This document shows, piece by piece, positions 8,992-17,736 of a stretch of 64,000 nt of DNA (the first letter of the stretch is position 1; the number at the start of each line of letters is the position of its first letter). The notes below the pieces were generated by a model that was not told the origin of the DNA, ran no database searches, and was given only the letters and a program-made list of their open reading frames with translations. The stretch spans positions 36,959 to 100,958 of the forward strand of contig JAJFKH010000030.1 of the NCBI GenBank assembly GCA_021773305.1. Reading direction: 5' to 3'. A program made the translations under genes and the position numbers. Source of the DNA: Gammaproteobacteria bacterium (GTDB taxonomy: Bacteria > Pseudomonadota > Gammaproteobacteria > UBA1113).

Positions 8992-9981
8992 TTAATGTGA
9001 AAAATTTATCTGTGCGGCAATCATCCCATCTGTGGACAGTATAGAATATTTTTTTGCTAAAACGTTATGGTCGGCTGCTATGCCATCTTTTAGTAGCTTA
9101 CTAAGTATTGCATCGGCTATTATTGCATGAGCTTGAGTTGTCGGATGGACTGTATCCCAAAATAAATAATTTTCTGGATCGTCACAAATGGTACCATTTC
9201 TCCCAAATAGATCCCCGGTATAACATGGCGTTGTAGTATTTACAGCATCTTTGAAAGGAGCTTGCAATGCAATCTCATTGAAGAATTTATTCATATCAAA
9301 ATGCATCAAATGTATTATCTGATGATTATTGTGAGATTGGGTTTGTAATTTTTGCACAGCTTCAGCGAGCTTTTTGTTATGGAGGTTTGTGGCTTCCTCA
9401 AGCATTTGAGAATAATTTGAATTTTCTTTTTCATCATCAACCATGTTTGCCCAGGGAGTTTTATCCATTGGAGGAAGGTTGATGAGTAGTAAGTGGTGTG
9501 CGCCTCTATCGATCATTTCACTTACAACAAATACAATGTCATTAACTGTTTTCTGGACAAGAGATTCGTCCAGTGCATCCATATAAAGGTAGTTGTTAGC
9601 GCCTGACCAAATGACATAAAGGCCTTCTTGATCAAGATTTAAATGTTGATCAAGATAGAGGGTCGTTTGCTGAACCAGACCAGGAGGCTGGACACTATTT
9701 GTTAGAGAACCTCCAAAGGCAAAATCATGGAGGCTTGATGGAGGTAAACCTAGTTTATTGGTTAAATATTCAATCCAAATTTGACCATTGCTGAAATGGC
9801 CTTCGTAATAAGGAACCGAAGGGACAGTATGCTGGCTAAGGGAAAACATATTGCCATTATCAGAAAGGCTATCGCCAAACATATAAAGATTGGATATTGA
9901 AGCCGCGTAGCCATTGCTACTTAGCATCAAAAGAATCATGAATTTTATTAGATGTCGAAGCATTGTGGCGGATTTTCCCAT
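8992..9981 (-). CDS. Secreted GDSL/SGNH-family lipase or lysophospholipase
   Basis: A 329-residue protein with an N-terminal signal peptide ending about residue 27 (LLMLSSNGYAA). It has the SGNH hydrolase blocks in order: block I FGDSLSDNGN with nucleophile Ser38, a Gly in FAFGGSLT, Asn in IWSGANNYL, and the Asp-His pair in WDTVHPTTQAHAI near the C-terminus. This is the architecture of the Legionella PlaA/PlaC-type lysophospholipase/acyltransferase family, which acts outside the cell on host or environmental lipids; the precise substrate is inference. The start at 9981 is preceded by AAAGGG. It lies alone, downstream of the repeat-bearing spacer after the spoVR operon. Confidence 0.85.
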   Translation of the reverse strand: MGKSATMLRHLIKFMILLMLSSNGYAASISNLYMFGDSLSDNGNMFSLSQHTVPSVPYYEGHFSNGQIWIEYLTNKLGLPPSSLHDFAFGGSLTNSVQPPGLVQQTTLYLDQHLNLDQEGLYVIWSGANNYLYMDALDESLVQKTVNDIVFVVSEMIDRGAHHLLLINLPPMDKTPWANMVDDEKENSNYSQMLEEATNLHNKKLAEAVQKLQTQSHNNHQIIHLMHFDMNKFFNEIALQAPFKDAVNTTTPCYTGDLFGRNGTICDDPENYLFWDTVHPTTQAHAIIADAILSKLLKDGIAADHNVLAKKYSILSTDGMIAAQINFSH

Positions 9982-10286
9982 TTTACCCTTTACAGAGTAT
10001 GATATGGTCTTTGTAGGCAGGAGTAAAGAAAATCAAGCACAATACTATTAAAGGAGTCAGAAGAACATTCAAGGAATGGATAATTTATGTCTAAAGGAAT
10101 GTTAAGGGCGTTTTTTGCATTCGATTTGAGCAAAAACACTCAAGTTGATTCAATGCTTTGCGACGTTTTGGCTTCGCATTCTTTATGATTTTCCTAATAA
10201 TTTGATCTTTTCCTGGATGCCGCGCGGCACGTAGGGAGTGTGTTGTTGATGCTCATTGCTCTCCGCTATGGGTCTATTAATTTGCG
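9982..10286. other. Intergenic spacer with repeat module, about 300 bp
   Basis: Between the end of spoVR and the start of the GDSL lipase, both on the minus strand. It contains a short copy of the dispersed palindromic repeat (10202-10237) and a weak TTTACT-17-TATCAT promoter-like pair read toward the lipase. A 33-codon plus-strand ORF from ATG 10087 to TGA 10188 is also present but has no supporting features. I see no RNA gene. Confidence 0.5.
10202..10237 (+). repeat. Truncated copy of dispersed palindromic repeat
   Basis: GATCTTTTCCTGGATGC followed by a perfect TGCCGC-GCGGCA palindrome and GCACGTAGGG. The same end sequence, GATC-T-rich then GGATGC, hairpin, CACGTAGGG, occurs at 28931-28976 and in degenerate form at 56271-56307. 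Only the hairpin end of the element is clearly retained here. Confidence 0.6.
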
Positions 10287-11780
10287 CTAAGAATTTTTGC
10301 ACGTGTAAGTTTTAATGGTTTTACCTTTGCTGTCGATAGATTCAAGATAAACATCGAATCCCCACAATTTCCAAAAATGTTTTAAGACTCTTGGTGTTGT
10401 TGCACCAAGAGGGCGGTCATTATATTGATAATGATGAAGGACAATGGATCGATCTCCTGTTAGATTTACGCTATATACCTGTATGTTAGGCTCTTGGTTG
10501 CTCATGTTATATTGATCTGCTATGGTATTTTGAATTTTTTTATAGCCTTCATCATTATGAATTGCAGACACAAGTAAATTTTTTTTTTCTTCGTCATCAA
10601 AGATGGAAAAAAAATGAAAATTTCGGATGACAGTGGGTGATAAATATTGCGAAATGAAGCTTTCGTCTTTAAAGTTACGCATTGAAAAATCTAAGCAAGT
10701 TAACCAATCTTTCCCGGCTATTTCAGGAAAATAATGATAATCTTCCTTCGTGGGTGACTCACATATACGTCGAATATCTTTAAAAATTGCAAAGCCTAGG
10801 GCATATGGATTTATCCCAGTATAATAAGGTGAATCAAAATCAGGTTGTGCCACAAGATTCGTGTGATTGTGAATGAACTCTAACATCAACGAATCAGTGA
10901 TTTGTTTTCGATCATATAATATTTGCATTATAGTATAATGCCAAAAAGTGGCCCAACCTTCGTTCATCACTTTGGTTTGTCGTTGAGGATAAAAATACTG
11001 AGCTATTTTTCTGCAAATACGTATAATTTCACGTTGCCAAGGTTCGAGTAAAGGTGCATTTTTTTCTATGAAATAAAGTAAATTTTCTTGAGGTTCGGAT
11101 GGAAACTGTCTTGCTTTGAGATCCTTTTCTTCAGTTTTTTGGCTTATTGGTATGGTTCTCCATAGATCGTTAATTTGCGATTGCAAATAAGCTTCACGCG
11201 CTTTTTGCCTAGCCTTTTCTTCTTGAATAGAAAGTTGAGGAGGGCGCTTGTAACGATCTACACCATGGCTCATTAACGCATGACAGCTGTCAAGCAGTTC
11301 CTCAACAGCATCAATACCATAATGCTCTTCGCATTCAGCAATATAAGATTTTGCAAACACAAGATAATCAATGATTGATTCTGCATCTGTCCAAGTCTGA
11401 AATAGATAGTTGCTTTTAAAAAATGAGTTATGTCCATAACAAGCATGTGCAATAATGGTTGCCTGCATGGCCATGGAATTTTCTTCAAGGAGGTAAGCGA
11501 TACAAGGATTCGAATTAATAACTATTTCATAGGCAAGATTACTGTAGCCTTTTTTATAATTTTTTTCAATATTTGCATACTGCTTTCCAAATGACCAGTG
11601 GTGGTATCCTAAGGGCATGCCCACCGTAGAGTATACATCAATCATTTGTTCTGAACTTATAATTTCCATTTGGATGGGATAAGTATCAAGCTTGCATTCT
11701 GTAGCAATAGTGCTGATAGCATTATCATATTGCTCTAAGAGTTCGAAAGTCCACTCAGATGAATCAGGTAAAAATGACAT
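10287..11780 (-). CDS. spoVR: SpoVR family protein (YcgB)
   Basis: A 497-residue cytosolic protein of the SpoVR/YcgB family, whose biochemical activity is unknown although it is conserved with PrkA and YeaH in many proteobacteria. Family features seen include the N-terminal YSTVGMPLGYHHWSFGKQYA segment, IAHACYGHNSFFK, NEGWATFWHYTIM and TGINPYALGFAIFKDI. Its ATG overlaps the stop codon of yeaH in a TAATG junction, so translation is probably coupled. In enterobacteria these genes are stationary-phase and nitrogen-stress responsive; whether that holds here cannot be read from the DNA. Confidence 0.93.
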   Translation of the reverse strand: MSFLPDSSEWTFELLEQYDNAISTIATECKLDTYPIQMEIISSEQMIDVYSTVGMPLGYHHWSFGKQYANIEKNYKKGYSNLAYEIVINSNPCIAYLLEENSMAMQATIIAHACYGHNSFFKSNYLFQTWTDAESIIDYLVFAKSYIAECEEHYGIDAVEELLDSCHALMSHGVDRYKRPPQLSIQEEKARQKAREAYLQSQINDLWRTIPISQKTEEKDLKARQFPSEPQENLLYFIEKNAPLLEPWQREIIRICRKIAQYFYPQRQTKVMNEGWATFWHYTIMQILYDRKQITDSLMLEFIHNHTNLVAQPDFDSPYYTGINPYALGFAIFKDIRRICESPTKEDYHYFPEIAGKDWLTCLDFSMRNFKDESFISQYLSPTVIRNFHFFSIFDDEEKKNLLVSAIHNDEGYKKIQNTIADQYNMSNQEPNIQVYSVNLTGDRSIVLHHYQYNDRPLGATTPRVLKHFWKLWGFDVYLESIDSKGKTIKTYTCKNS

Positions 11781-13045
11781 TAGGATTCCTTTTTTTTAAA
11801 TAATTCATGAAAAACAGGATAAATTTCATTAGCCGAGTGGATGTTTTGCATAGCAAAATTTTCATATGACTTTTTCACATGAGAATAAGCACGCCATAGA
11901 CTTTGATGATGGCGGGGTATAATTTCTACATAAGCGTAATATTGTACATAAGGCATAATTTCATTAATAAGCAGCTCTTCACAAAGTGGTGAGTCTGCAT
12001 TCCAGTTATCACCATCAGATGCTTGAGCCGCATAAATATTCCAATCATCTGTTGGAAATCTTTCTTGTATTATTTTTTTCATTAACTCAATAGCGCTGGA
12101 TACCACTGTGCCCCCGGTTTCTCGGGAATAGAAAAATTCCTCCTCATTGACTTCTTTTGCTGTGGTATGATGACGTATAAAGACCAGCTCAATTTTATCA
12201 TATGTTTTACTTAAAAAAAGATAGAGTAAGATAAAGAATCGTTTCGCTATATCTTTTTTTGCTTCATCCATGGAGCCAGAAACATCCATTATGCAAAACA
12301 TTACCGCGCTTGTGTTAAAACTTTGTTGCTTTATCTTATTATTGTAACGAATGTCAAACTCATCAATAAACGGGATTTTTTTTATTTTTCGAGAGAGCGT
12401 TTTTATTTCAGCACATAAATTTTTAACTTTTTCCGTGTCAGGGTCGTTTTTGTCTTTTTCGCATCGTAGTTTTCTTTCAGCAGATTCCAGTTTTTTTTTG
12501 TAGGAGCTGCTGAATGCGATTCTTCTTCCATAAGCATTTTGCAATGAGCGTAATATGTTAATATTAGCAGGGACTCCTTTTGTCGTGTAGCCAGCTCTTA
12601 CCAACTTATAAGAAGTCGTATGATGTAATTTTGTTTTGATAAGATTAGGAAGTTCTAAATTTTCAAAAAACAAATCCATGAATTCTTCTTTGCTTATCTC
12701 AAATCCAAATTCATCAAGCCCTTCGCCTTTATTGCTTGCATTTGATTCTTCCCCTTTTTCTGTCCCGCCTGGGGGGCGAGTTATTTCATCTCCTTGCTTA
12801 AATTCTTTATTTCCTGGTAATGAAAAATTTTTACTGCCTCCAGTACCATGTTGAAACACAGGCTCTAAGATGTCTTTTTGGGGTAATGTGATTTTTTCGC
12901 CTTTATTGATATTAGTAATGCTGCGTTTGCTGATAGATTTTTCAACGGCTTCTTTTATTTGTTTTTTAAATCGCCTTATGAAACGCTGCCGATTAACAGC
13001 GCTTTTGTTTTTCCCATTCAATCTTCTATCAATGAATTGAGTCAT
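11780..13045 (-). CDS. yeaH: YeaH/YhbH family protein (DUF444, VWA-like)
   Basis: A 421-residue DUF444 protein. The N-terminus is highly basic (RRLNGKNKSAVNRQRFIRRF). The central part carries a glycine-rich segment around residues 80-105. A von Willebrand factor A-like fold with a MIDAS-type CIMDVSGSMDEAKKD occurs near residue 250, followed by FIRHHTTAKEV and SRETGGTVVSSAI. The family is always found beside PrkA kinase and SpoVR and is thought to work with them in a stress signalling module. The gene lies 12 bases after prkA and overlaps spoVR by one base, forming a three-gene operon. Confidence 0.93.
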   Translation of the reverse strand: MTQFIDRRLNGKNKSAVNRQRFIRRFKKQIKEAVEKSISKRSITNINKGEKITLPQKDILEPVFQHGTGGSKNFSLPGNKEFKQGDEITRPPGGTEKGEESNASNKGEGLDEFGFEISKEEFMDLFFENLELPNLIKTKLHHTTSYKLVRAGYTTKGVPANINILRSLQNAYGRRIAFSSSYKKKLESAERKLRCEKDKNDPDTEKVKNLCAEIKTLSRKIKKIPFIDEFDIRYNNKIKQQSFNTSAVMFCIMDVSGSMDEAKKDIAKRFFILLYLFLSKTYDKIELVFIRHHTTAKEVNEEEFFYSRETGGTVVSSAIELMKKIIQERFPTDDWNIYAAQASDGDNWNADSPLCEELLINEIMPYVQYYAYVEIIPRHHQSLWRAYSHVKKSYENFAMQNIHSANEIYPVFHELFKKKES

Positions 13046-13057
13046 TCAGGGAGACCT

Positions 13058-14983
13058 CTATGATGATTTTCTCACTCTTAAATACCATTCTGAAAGCAAC
13101 CTTACTTGTTTGGAGGTATAGCCTTTTCGAACCATTCTATCAACAAATTCTTCATGTTTTTTCTTGTCTTGAGAGGAAGCTTTAGGGTTGAAGGATATGA
13201 CAGGGAGTAAATCTTCTGTATTAGAAAACATTTTTTTCTCAATAACAGTTCTAAGTTTCTCATAACTATTCCAGACTGGATTTTTTCCTTTATTATTTGC
13301 CCTAGCTCGAAGAACAAAATTGACAACTTCATGCCTAAAGTCTTTAGGGTTGCTAATTCCAGCAGGTTTTTCAATTTTTTCTAATTCTTCATTAAGAGTT
13401 ATTCGATTAAAAATCTCACCGGTATCGGGATCACGATATTCTTGATCTTGGATCCAAAAATCAGCAAACAAGACATAGCGGTCGAATATATTTTGCCCAT
13501 ATTCTGAGTAAGACTCTAAGTATGCTGTTTGTATTTCTTTGCCAATAAATTTAATATATTCAGCCACTAAATATTCTTTAAGGTAACGAATGTAGGTGTC
13601 TTGAAGATCCTGAGGGAATTGTTCTTGCTCTATTTGTTTTTCTAAAACATAAAATAGATGTACGGGATTTGCCGCTATTTCTGAATGATCAAAATTAAAA
13701 ACTTTAGATAAAATTTTAAATGCAAATCGTGTAGACAATCCATCCATTCCTTCATTGACTCCAGCAAAGTCACGGTATTCGGGATATGTTTTTGCTTTTG
13801 GATCAGTGTCTTTTAAATTTTCACCATTATAAACACGTAGTTTTGAATAGATACTTGAGTTTTCAGGTTCTGTTATTCGTGATAGTATCGAAAATTTTGC
13901 AATCAAACTCAATGTATCAGGTGCGCAAGGTGCTTCGCAAAGAGAACTATCTTCCAACATTTTTTTATAAATTTTTATTTCTTCGCTGACTCGTAGACAA
14001 TAAGGTACTTTAATAATATTGATTCTATCAATAAATGCTTCATTGTTTTTATTGTTTTTAAATGATTTCCATTCAGACTCATTGGAATGTGCTAAAATAA
14101 TCCCATCAAAAGGTAATGAAGATAGACCTTCTGTTGCATTATAGTTACCTTCTTGAGTGGCTGTTAATAGTGGGTGAAGCACTTTTATGGGTGCTTTAAA
14201 CATTTCGACAAATTCAAGTAGTCCACGATTCGCTAGACAAAGACCACCAGAATAGCTATAAGCGTCAGGATCATTTTGTGAATGATTTTCAAGTTTTCGA
14301 ATATCAATCTTACCCACTAAGGATGAGACATCTTGATTGTTTTCGTCACCAGGCTCTGTTTTTGTGATAGCGATTTGATTCAATACGGATGGACGTAATT
14401 TGACAATTTTGAATTTTTCAATATTACCATTGTATTCATGCAATCGTTTAACAGCCCAAGGTGACATAATGGTGCTTACATAACGGCGTGGAATTCCATA
14501 TTTTTCTTCTAAAATATCAGCATCTTCATGATATGAAAATAAAGCTAGGGGAGAATCATGAACAGGAGAATTTTTTATAGCATAAAAGGATTCTTCTTCC
14601 ATTAATTTTTTTAGCCGCTCAGCTAAAGATGACTTTCCCCCTCCCACAGGGCCAAGTAAATAAAGTATTTGTTTTTTTTCCTCCAACCCTTGTGCTGCAT
14701 GTTTAAAAAAATCTACGAGTTGGTGGATAGTATCTTCCATACCATAAAAATCATGAAAAACTTTATAATAGGGGATAATTTTATTAGAAAAAATCCTACT
14801 TAATACGGGATCTTTGTGAGTATCAATCAATTCTGGCTCACCGATAGCTTTTAATAATCTTTCCGCAGAATTAGCGTATGCGGATGGATTTTCCTTACAC
14901 AGCTCTAAGTACTCTTGAAGGGAGATTTCCTCTTCTTGAAAATCCTCGTAGCGATCTTGATAGCGTTGAATAATATCTACCAT
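13058..14983 (-). CDS. prkA: PrkA-type serine protein kinase (YeaG)
   Basis: A 641-residue PrkA-family protein: an N-terminal AAA-like domain with Walker A GPVGGGKSSLAERL near residue 110 and the ILAHSNESEWKSF segment near residue 300, then the C-terminal PrkA domain. Members phosphorylate serine on partner proteins and are implicated in starvation and stress adaptation; E. coli YeaG acts with YeaH. It is first in the prkA-yeaH-spoVR operon, with AAGAGAG upstream of its ATG, and diverges from pepN. The 93-base spacer between them contains overlapping TATAGT/TATACT elements that could serve either direction. Confidence 0.94.
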   Translation of the reverse strand: MVDIIQRYQDRYEDFQEEEISLQEYLELCKENPSAYANSAERLLKAIGEPELIDTHKDPVLSRIFSNKIIPYYKVFHDFYGMEDTIHQLVDFFKHAAQGLEEKKQILYLLGPVGGGKSSLAERLKKLMEEESFYAIKNSPVHDSPLALFSYHEDADILEEKYGIPRRYVSTIMSPWAVKRLHEYNGNIEKFKIVKLRPSVLNQIAITKTEPGDENNQDVSSLVGKIDIRKLENHSQNDPDAYSYSGGLCLANRGLLEFVEMFKAPIKVLHPLLTATQEGNYNATEGLSSLPFDGIILAHSNESEWKSFKNNKNNEAFIDRINIIKVPYCLRVSEEIKIYKKMLEDSSLCEAPCAPDTLSLIAKFSILSRITEPENSSIYSKLRVYNGENLKDTDPKAKTYPEYRDFAGVNEGMDGLSTRFAFKILSKVFNFDHSEIAANPVHLFYVLEKQIEQEQFPQDLQDTYIRYLKEYLVAEYIKFIGKEIQTAYLESYSEYGQNIFDRYVLFADFWIQDQEYRDPDTGEIFNRITLNEELEKIEKPAGISNPKDFRHEVVNFVLRARANNKGKNPVWNSYEKLRTVIEKKMFSNTEDLLPVISFNPKASSQDKKKHEEFVDRMVRKGYTSKQVRLLSEWYLRVRKSS

Positions 14984-15076
14984 TGTATTGTCTCTCTTTT
15001 GTTAATCTTGCCATAAACAATCCTTTTTACATAAATTATAGTATACTGTGGAAAACATAAAGGGAGCCTGCTGCAA

Positions 15077-17680
15077 ATGCCTGAAAATATTGATCAGATG
15101 GTTTACTTGAAAGATTACAAAGTCCCGTGTTATCTCATTGAAACCACAGATTTATGTTTTGAAGTAGAAAATAATTATACATTGGTGACTTCAATATTAG
15201 CGCTTCGGAAAAATCCCCTCAGCGATGATATCTCAAATATGCTAGTCCTCGATGGAGAAGCGCTGGAGCTGCAATCGCTAACCCTCGATGATACTCTACT
15301 AACAGAAGACAAATACCAAGTTACGGGAAATAATTTAAAAATATTTGGTGTGCCTCACAGCTTTTATTTAACTATTGTGACGAAACTATACCCTCGTGAA
15401 AATACGACTCTTAATGGTTTATATCAATCAAATCAATTATTGTGTACTCAGTGTGAAGCTCAGGGATTTAGGCGTATAACATATTATATTGATCGTCCAG
15501 ATGTTTTAGCAATATTTACGACGGAAATCAAGGCAAAAAATTTACCCGTATTATTAAGTAATGGAAATTTAATTAGTGAATCAATACTCGATGATGGTAG
15601 AAAAAGAGTTAAATGGCATGATCCCTATAAGAAACCAAGTTATTTATTTGCGTTAGTTGCCGGTGATCTTGTCTGTGTCGAAGATACCTTTACTACAATG
15701 TCAAATAAGCAGGTAAAGCTGCAAATGTATGTAGAATCCTGTAACAAAAATAAATGTCAATTTGCATTAGAAAGTTTAAAAAAGGCGATGAAATGGGATG
15801 AGGAAGAGTATGCTCGGGAGTATGATTTAGAACTTTATATGATTGTTGCTGTAAGTGATTTTAATATGGGCGCTATGGAAAATAAGGGCCTAAATATATT
15901 CAATACTCGATATGTAGTCGTTGATCCTGATATGGCAACGGATATGGATTATCACTTGGTCGAGGCAGTTATTGGCCATGAATATTTTCACAACTGGACT
16001 GGTAATCGGATTACTTGTCGAGATTGGTTTCAATTAAGTCTTAAAGAAGGATTAACTGTTTTCAGGGAACAGGAATTTTCTGCTGCAATGGGATCCCAGG
16101 CAGTCAATCGGATTATGGATGTTGAACGATTGAGACGAATGCAATTTCCAGAAGATGCAGGGCCCCTGGCTCATTCGGTTCAGCCACAATCTTACCTTGA
16201 AATAAATAACTTTTATACAATGACTGTTTATGAAAAAGGTGCTGAAATTATTCGCATGCTCAAGGTGTTACTTGGAAAAGATAAATTTTCAAATGCTATG
16301 GAATACTATTTTTCTAGCTATGATGGCATGGCAATAACAATTGAAGACTTTTTTATGGCGATGGAAAAAGGTTCAGGCATGGATCTACATGTTTTTAAAC
16401 GGTGGTATTATCAAGTGGGAACACCAAGAATTAACATAACCTGCCATTATGATGTAAAGGAAAAAGTTTTTCGACTTGATGTGGAGCAATTGACACAACC
16501 TCTAGTTTTCCCTATGACAATATCTCTTTTAAGATCTAATGGTGAAAAATGTTATTTAAACAATAGTACAAATGAAGTAGAGAGTGTCATCACTATTGCT
16601 GAATCTAAGCAGACATTGTTTTTTGATAAGATTGATGAAGAGCCAGTGGCGTCACTTTTTCGAAATTTTAGTGCACCAGTTTCTTTTACTTATACTCATT
16701 CGAGCGAAGAACTTCGGACATTAATTTTATACGACGATGATGGGTTTAATCGTTGGCAAGCAATGCAGCAGTATATGAAAAACATTTTCATTGAACTTAT
16801 TCAAAACTATAAAAATAGTATAGCCTTAAACGGGCCTGATGAATTAGTTACAATTTTCCGGGAAATCTTGCAGGGAATAGAAACGGATAAATTGCTAGTA
16901 TCTAAATTACTCACCTTGCCTAAAGAAATGGATGTTAGTGAATATCTTGTGGAAGATGATGTTGAAGCTGTGCATTTTTGCCATAATTTTATAAGTGATT
17001 ATCTTGCCTCAGAGTTGCAAGATGTTTTTCAAGTCTGCTACGAAATGGAAGTTCTGAAAGGTGATTATCAATTTAATCATGGAGACTGGGGAAAGCGCGC
17101 TCTGAGAAATTGCTGCTTATGGTATTTGATGCGTCTACAAACAGATTTTTACTTAAAGCAGAGTATTACACATTTTACTTCTGCTAATAACATGTCAGAT
17201 CGTATTGCAGCAATTTTTGCATTAAATAATATAGATTGTAATGAGCGCTCTTATCTATTGGATGTATTCTATAAAACGTGGCAGGATAATCCTTTAGTGC
17301 TGGATAAATGGTTTGCTTTTCAAGGCAGTTCAACCATATCTGGCACTGCTTCAAGAGTTCAAAATTTAGCTGAAATGCCAGAGTTTGTTTTAACAAATCC
17401 AAACCGCGTGAGATCGTTATTCATGGCTTTTTCCCGTAATCGGATCCACTTTCACGGAATTTCAGGAACAGGCTATAAGCTATTGAGCCATTTCATCTTA
17501 AAGCTTGACAAGATAAATCCTCAAGTTGCCGCTAGATTAGTGGAGCCATTTTCTCATTGGAAAAGATTTGATAAGCTGCGTCAGGAAAAAATGTGTATGG
17601 AATTAAAAAATATATTAAATGAAGATATTTTATCGAAAGACGTCTACGAGATAGCAAGTAAATCGTTGCAAAATGATTGA
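15077..17680 (+). CDS. pepN: Aminopeptidase N (M1 family alanyl aminopeptidase)
   Basis: A cytosolic zinc metallopeptidase that removes N-terminal residues from peptides. The zinc site is H301-E302-Y-F-H305 with Glu324 in LKEGLT as third ligand, and the substrate-anchoring motif GAMEN lies just upstream in NMGAMENKGLN. At 867 residues it matches the bacterial PepN subfamily (E. coli 870) including the C-terminal helical domain. AGGGAG lies ten bases before the ATG. It diverges from prkA; a PAS-domain histidine kinase follows on the same strand after 56 bases. Confidence 0.96.
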   Translation: MPENIDQMVYLKDYKVPCYLIETTDLCFEVENNYTLVTSILALRKNPLSDDISNMLVLDGEALELQSLTLDDTLLTEDKYQVTGNNLKIFGVPHSFYLTIVTKLYPRENTTLNGLYQSNQLLCTQCEAQGFRRITYYIDRPDVLAIFTTEIKAKNLPVLLSNGNLISESILDDGRKRVKWHDPYKKPSYLFALVAGDLVCVEDTFTTMSNKQVKLQMYVESCNKNKCQFALESLKKAMKWDEEEYAREYDLELYMIVAVSDFNMGAMENKGLNIFNTRYVVVDPDMATDMDYHLVEAVIGHEYFHNWTGNRITCRDWFQLSLKEGLTVFREQEFSAAMGSQAVNRIMDVERLRRMQFPEDAGPLAHSVQPQSYLEINNFYTMTVYEKGAEIIRMLKVLLGKDKFSNAMEYYFSSYDGMAITIEDFFMAMEKGSGMDLHVFKRWYYQVGTPRINITCHYDVKEKVFRLDVEQLTQPLVFPMTISLLRSNGEKCYLNNSTNEVESVITIAESKQTLFFDKIDEEPVASLFRNFSAPVSFTYTHSSEELRTLILYDDDGFNRWQAMQQYMKNIFIELIQNYKNSIALNGPDELVTIFREILQGIETDKLLVSKLLTLPKEMDVSEYLVEDDVEAVHFCHNFISDYLASELQDVFQVCYEMEVLKGDYQFNHGDWGKRALRNCCLWYLMRLQTDFYLKQSITHFTSANNMSDRIAAIFALNNIDCNERSYLLDVFYKTWQDNPLVLDKWFAFQGSSTISGTASRVQNLAEMPEFVLTNPNRVRSLFMAFSRNRIHFHGISGTGYKLLSHFILKLDKINPQVAARLVEPFSHWKRFDKLRQEKMCMELKNILNEDILSKDVYEIASKSLQND

Positions 17681-17736
17681 TATGCAATCTTACCTGCGCC
17701 AAGTATAACCACGATTGCTTTTATGGAGTTTATTAG

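Noticed and set aside
10087..10188. 33-codon ORF in the spacer before the GDSL lipase gene
   Set aside because: Too short, no clear ribosome-binding site, and it runs toward repeat DNA.
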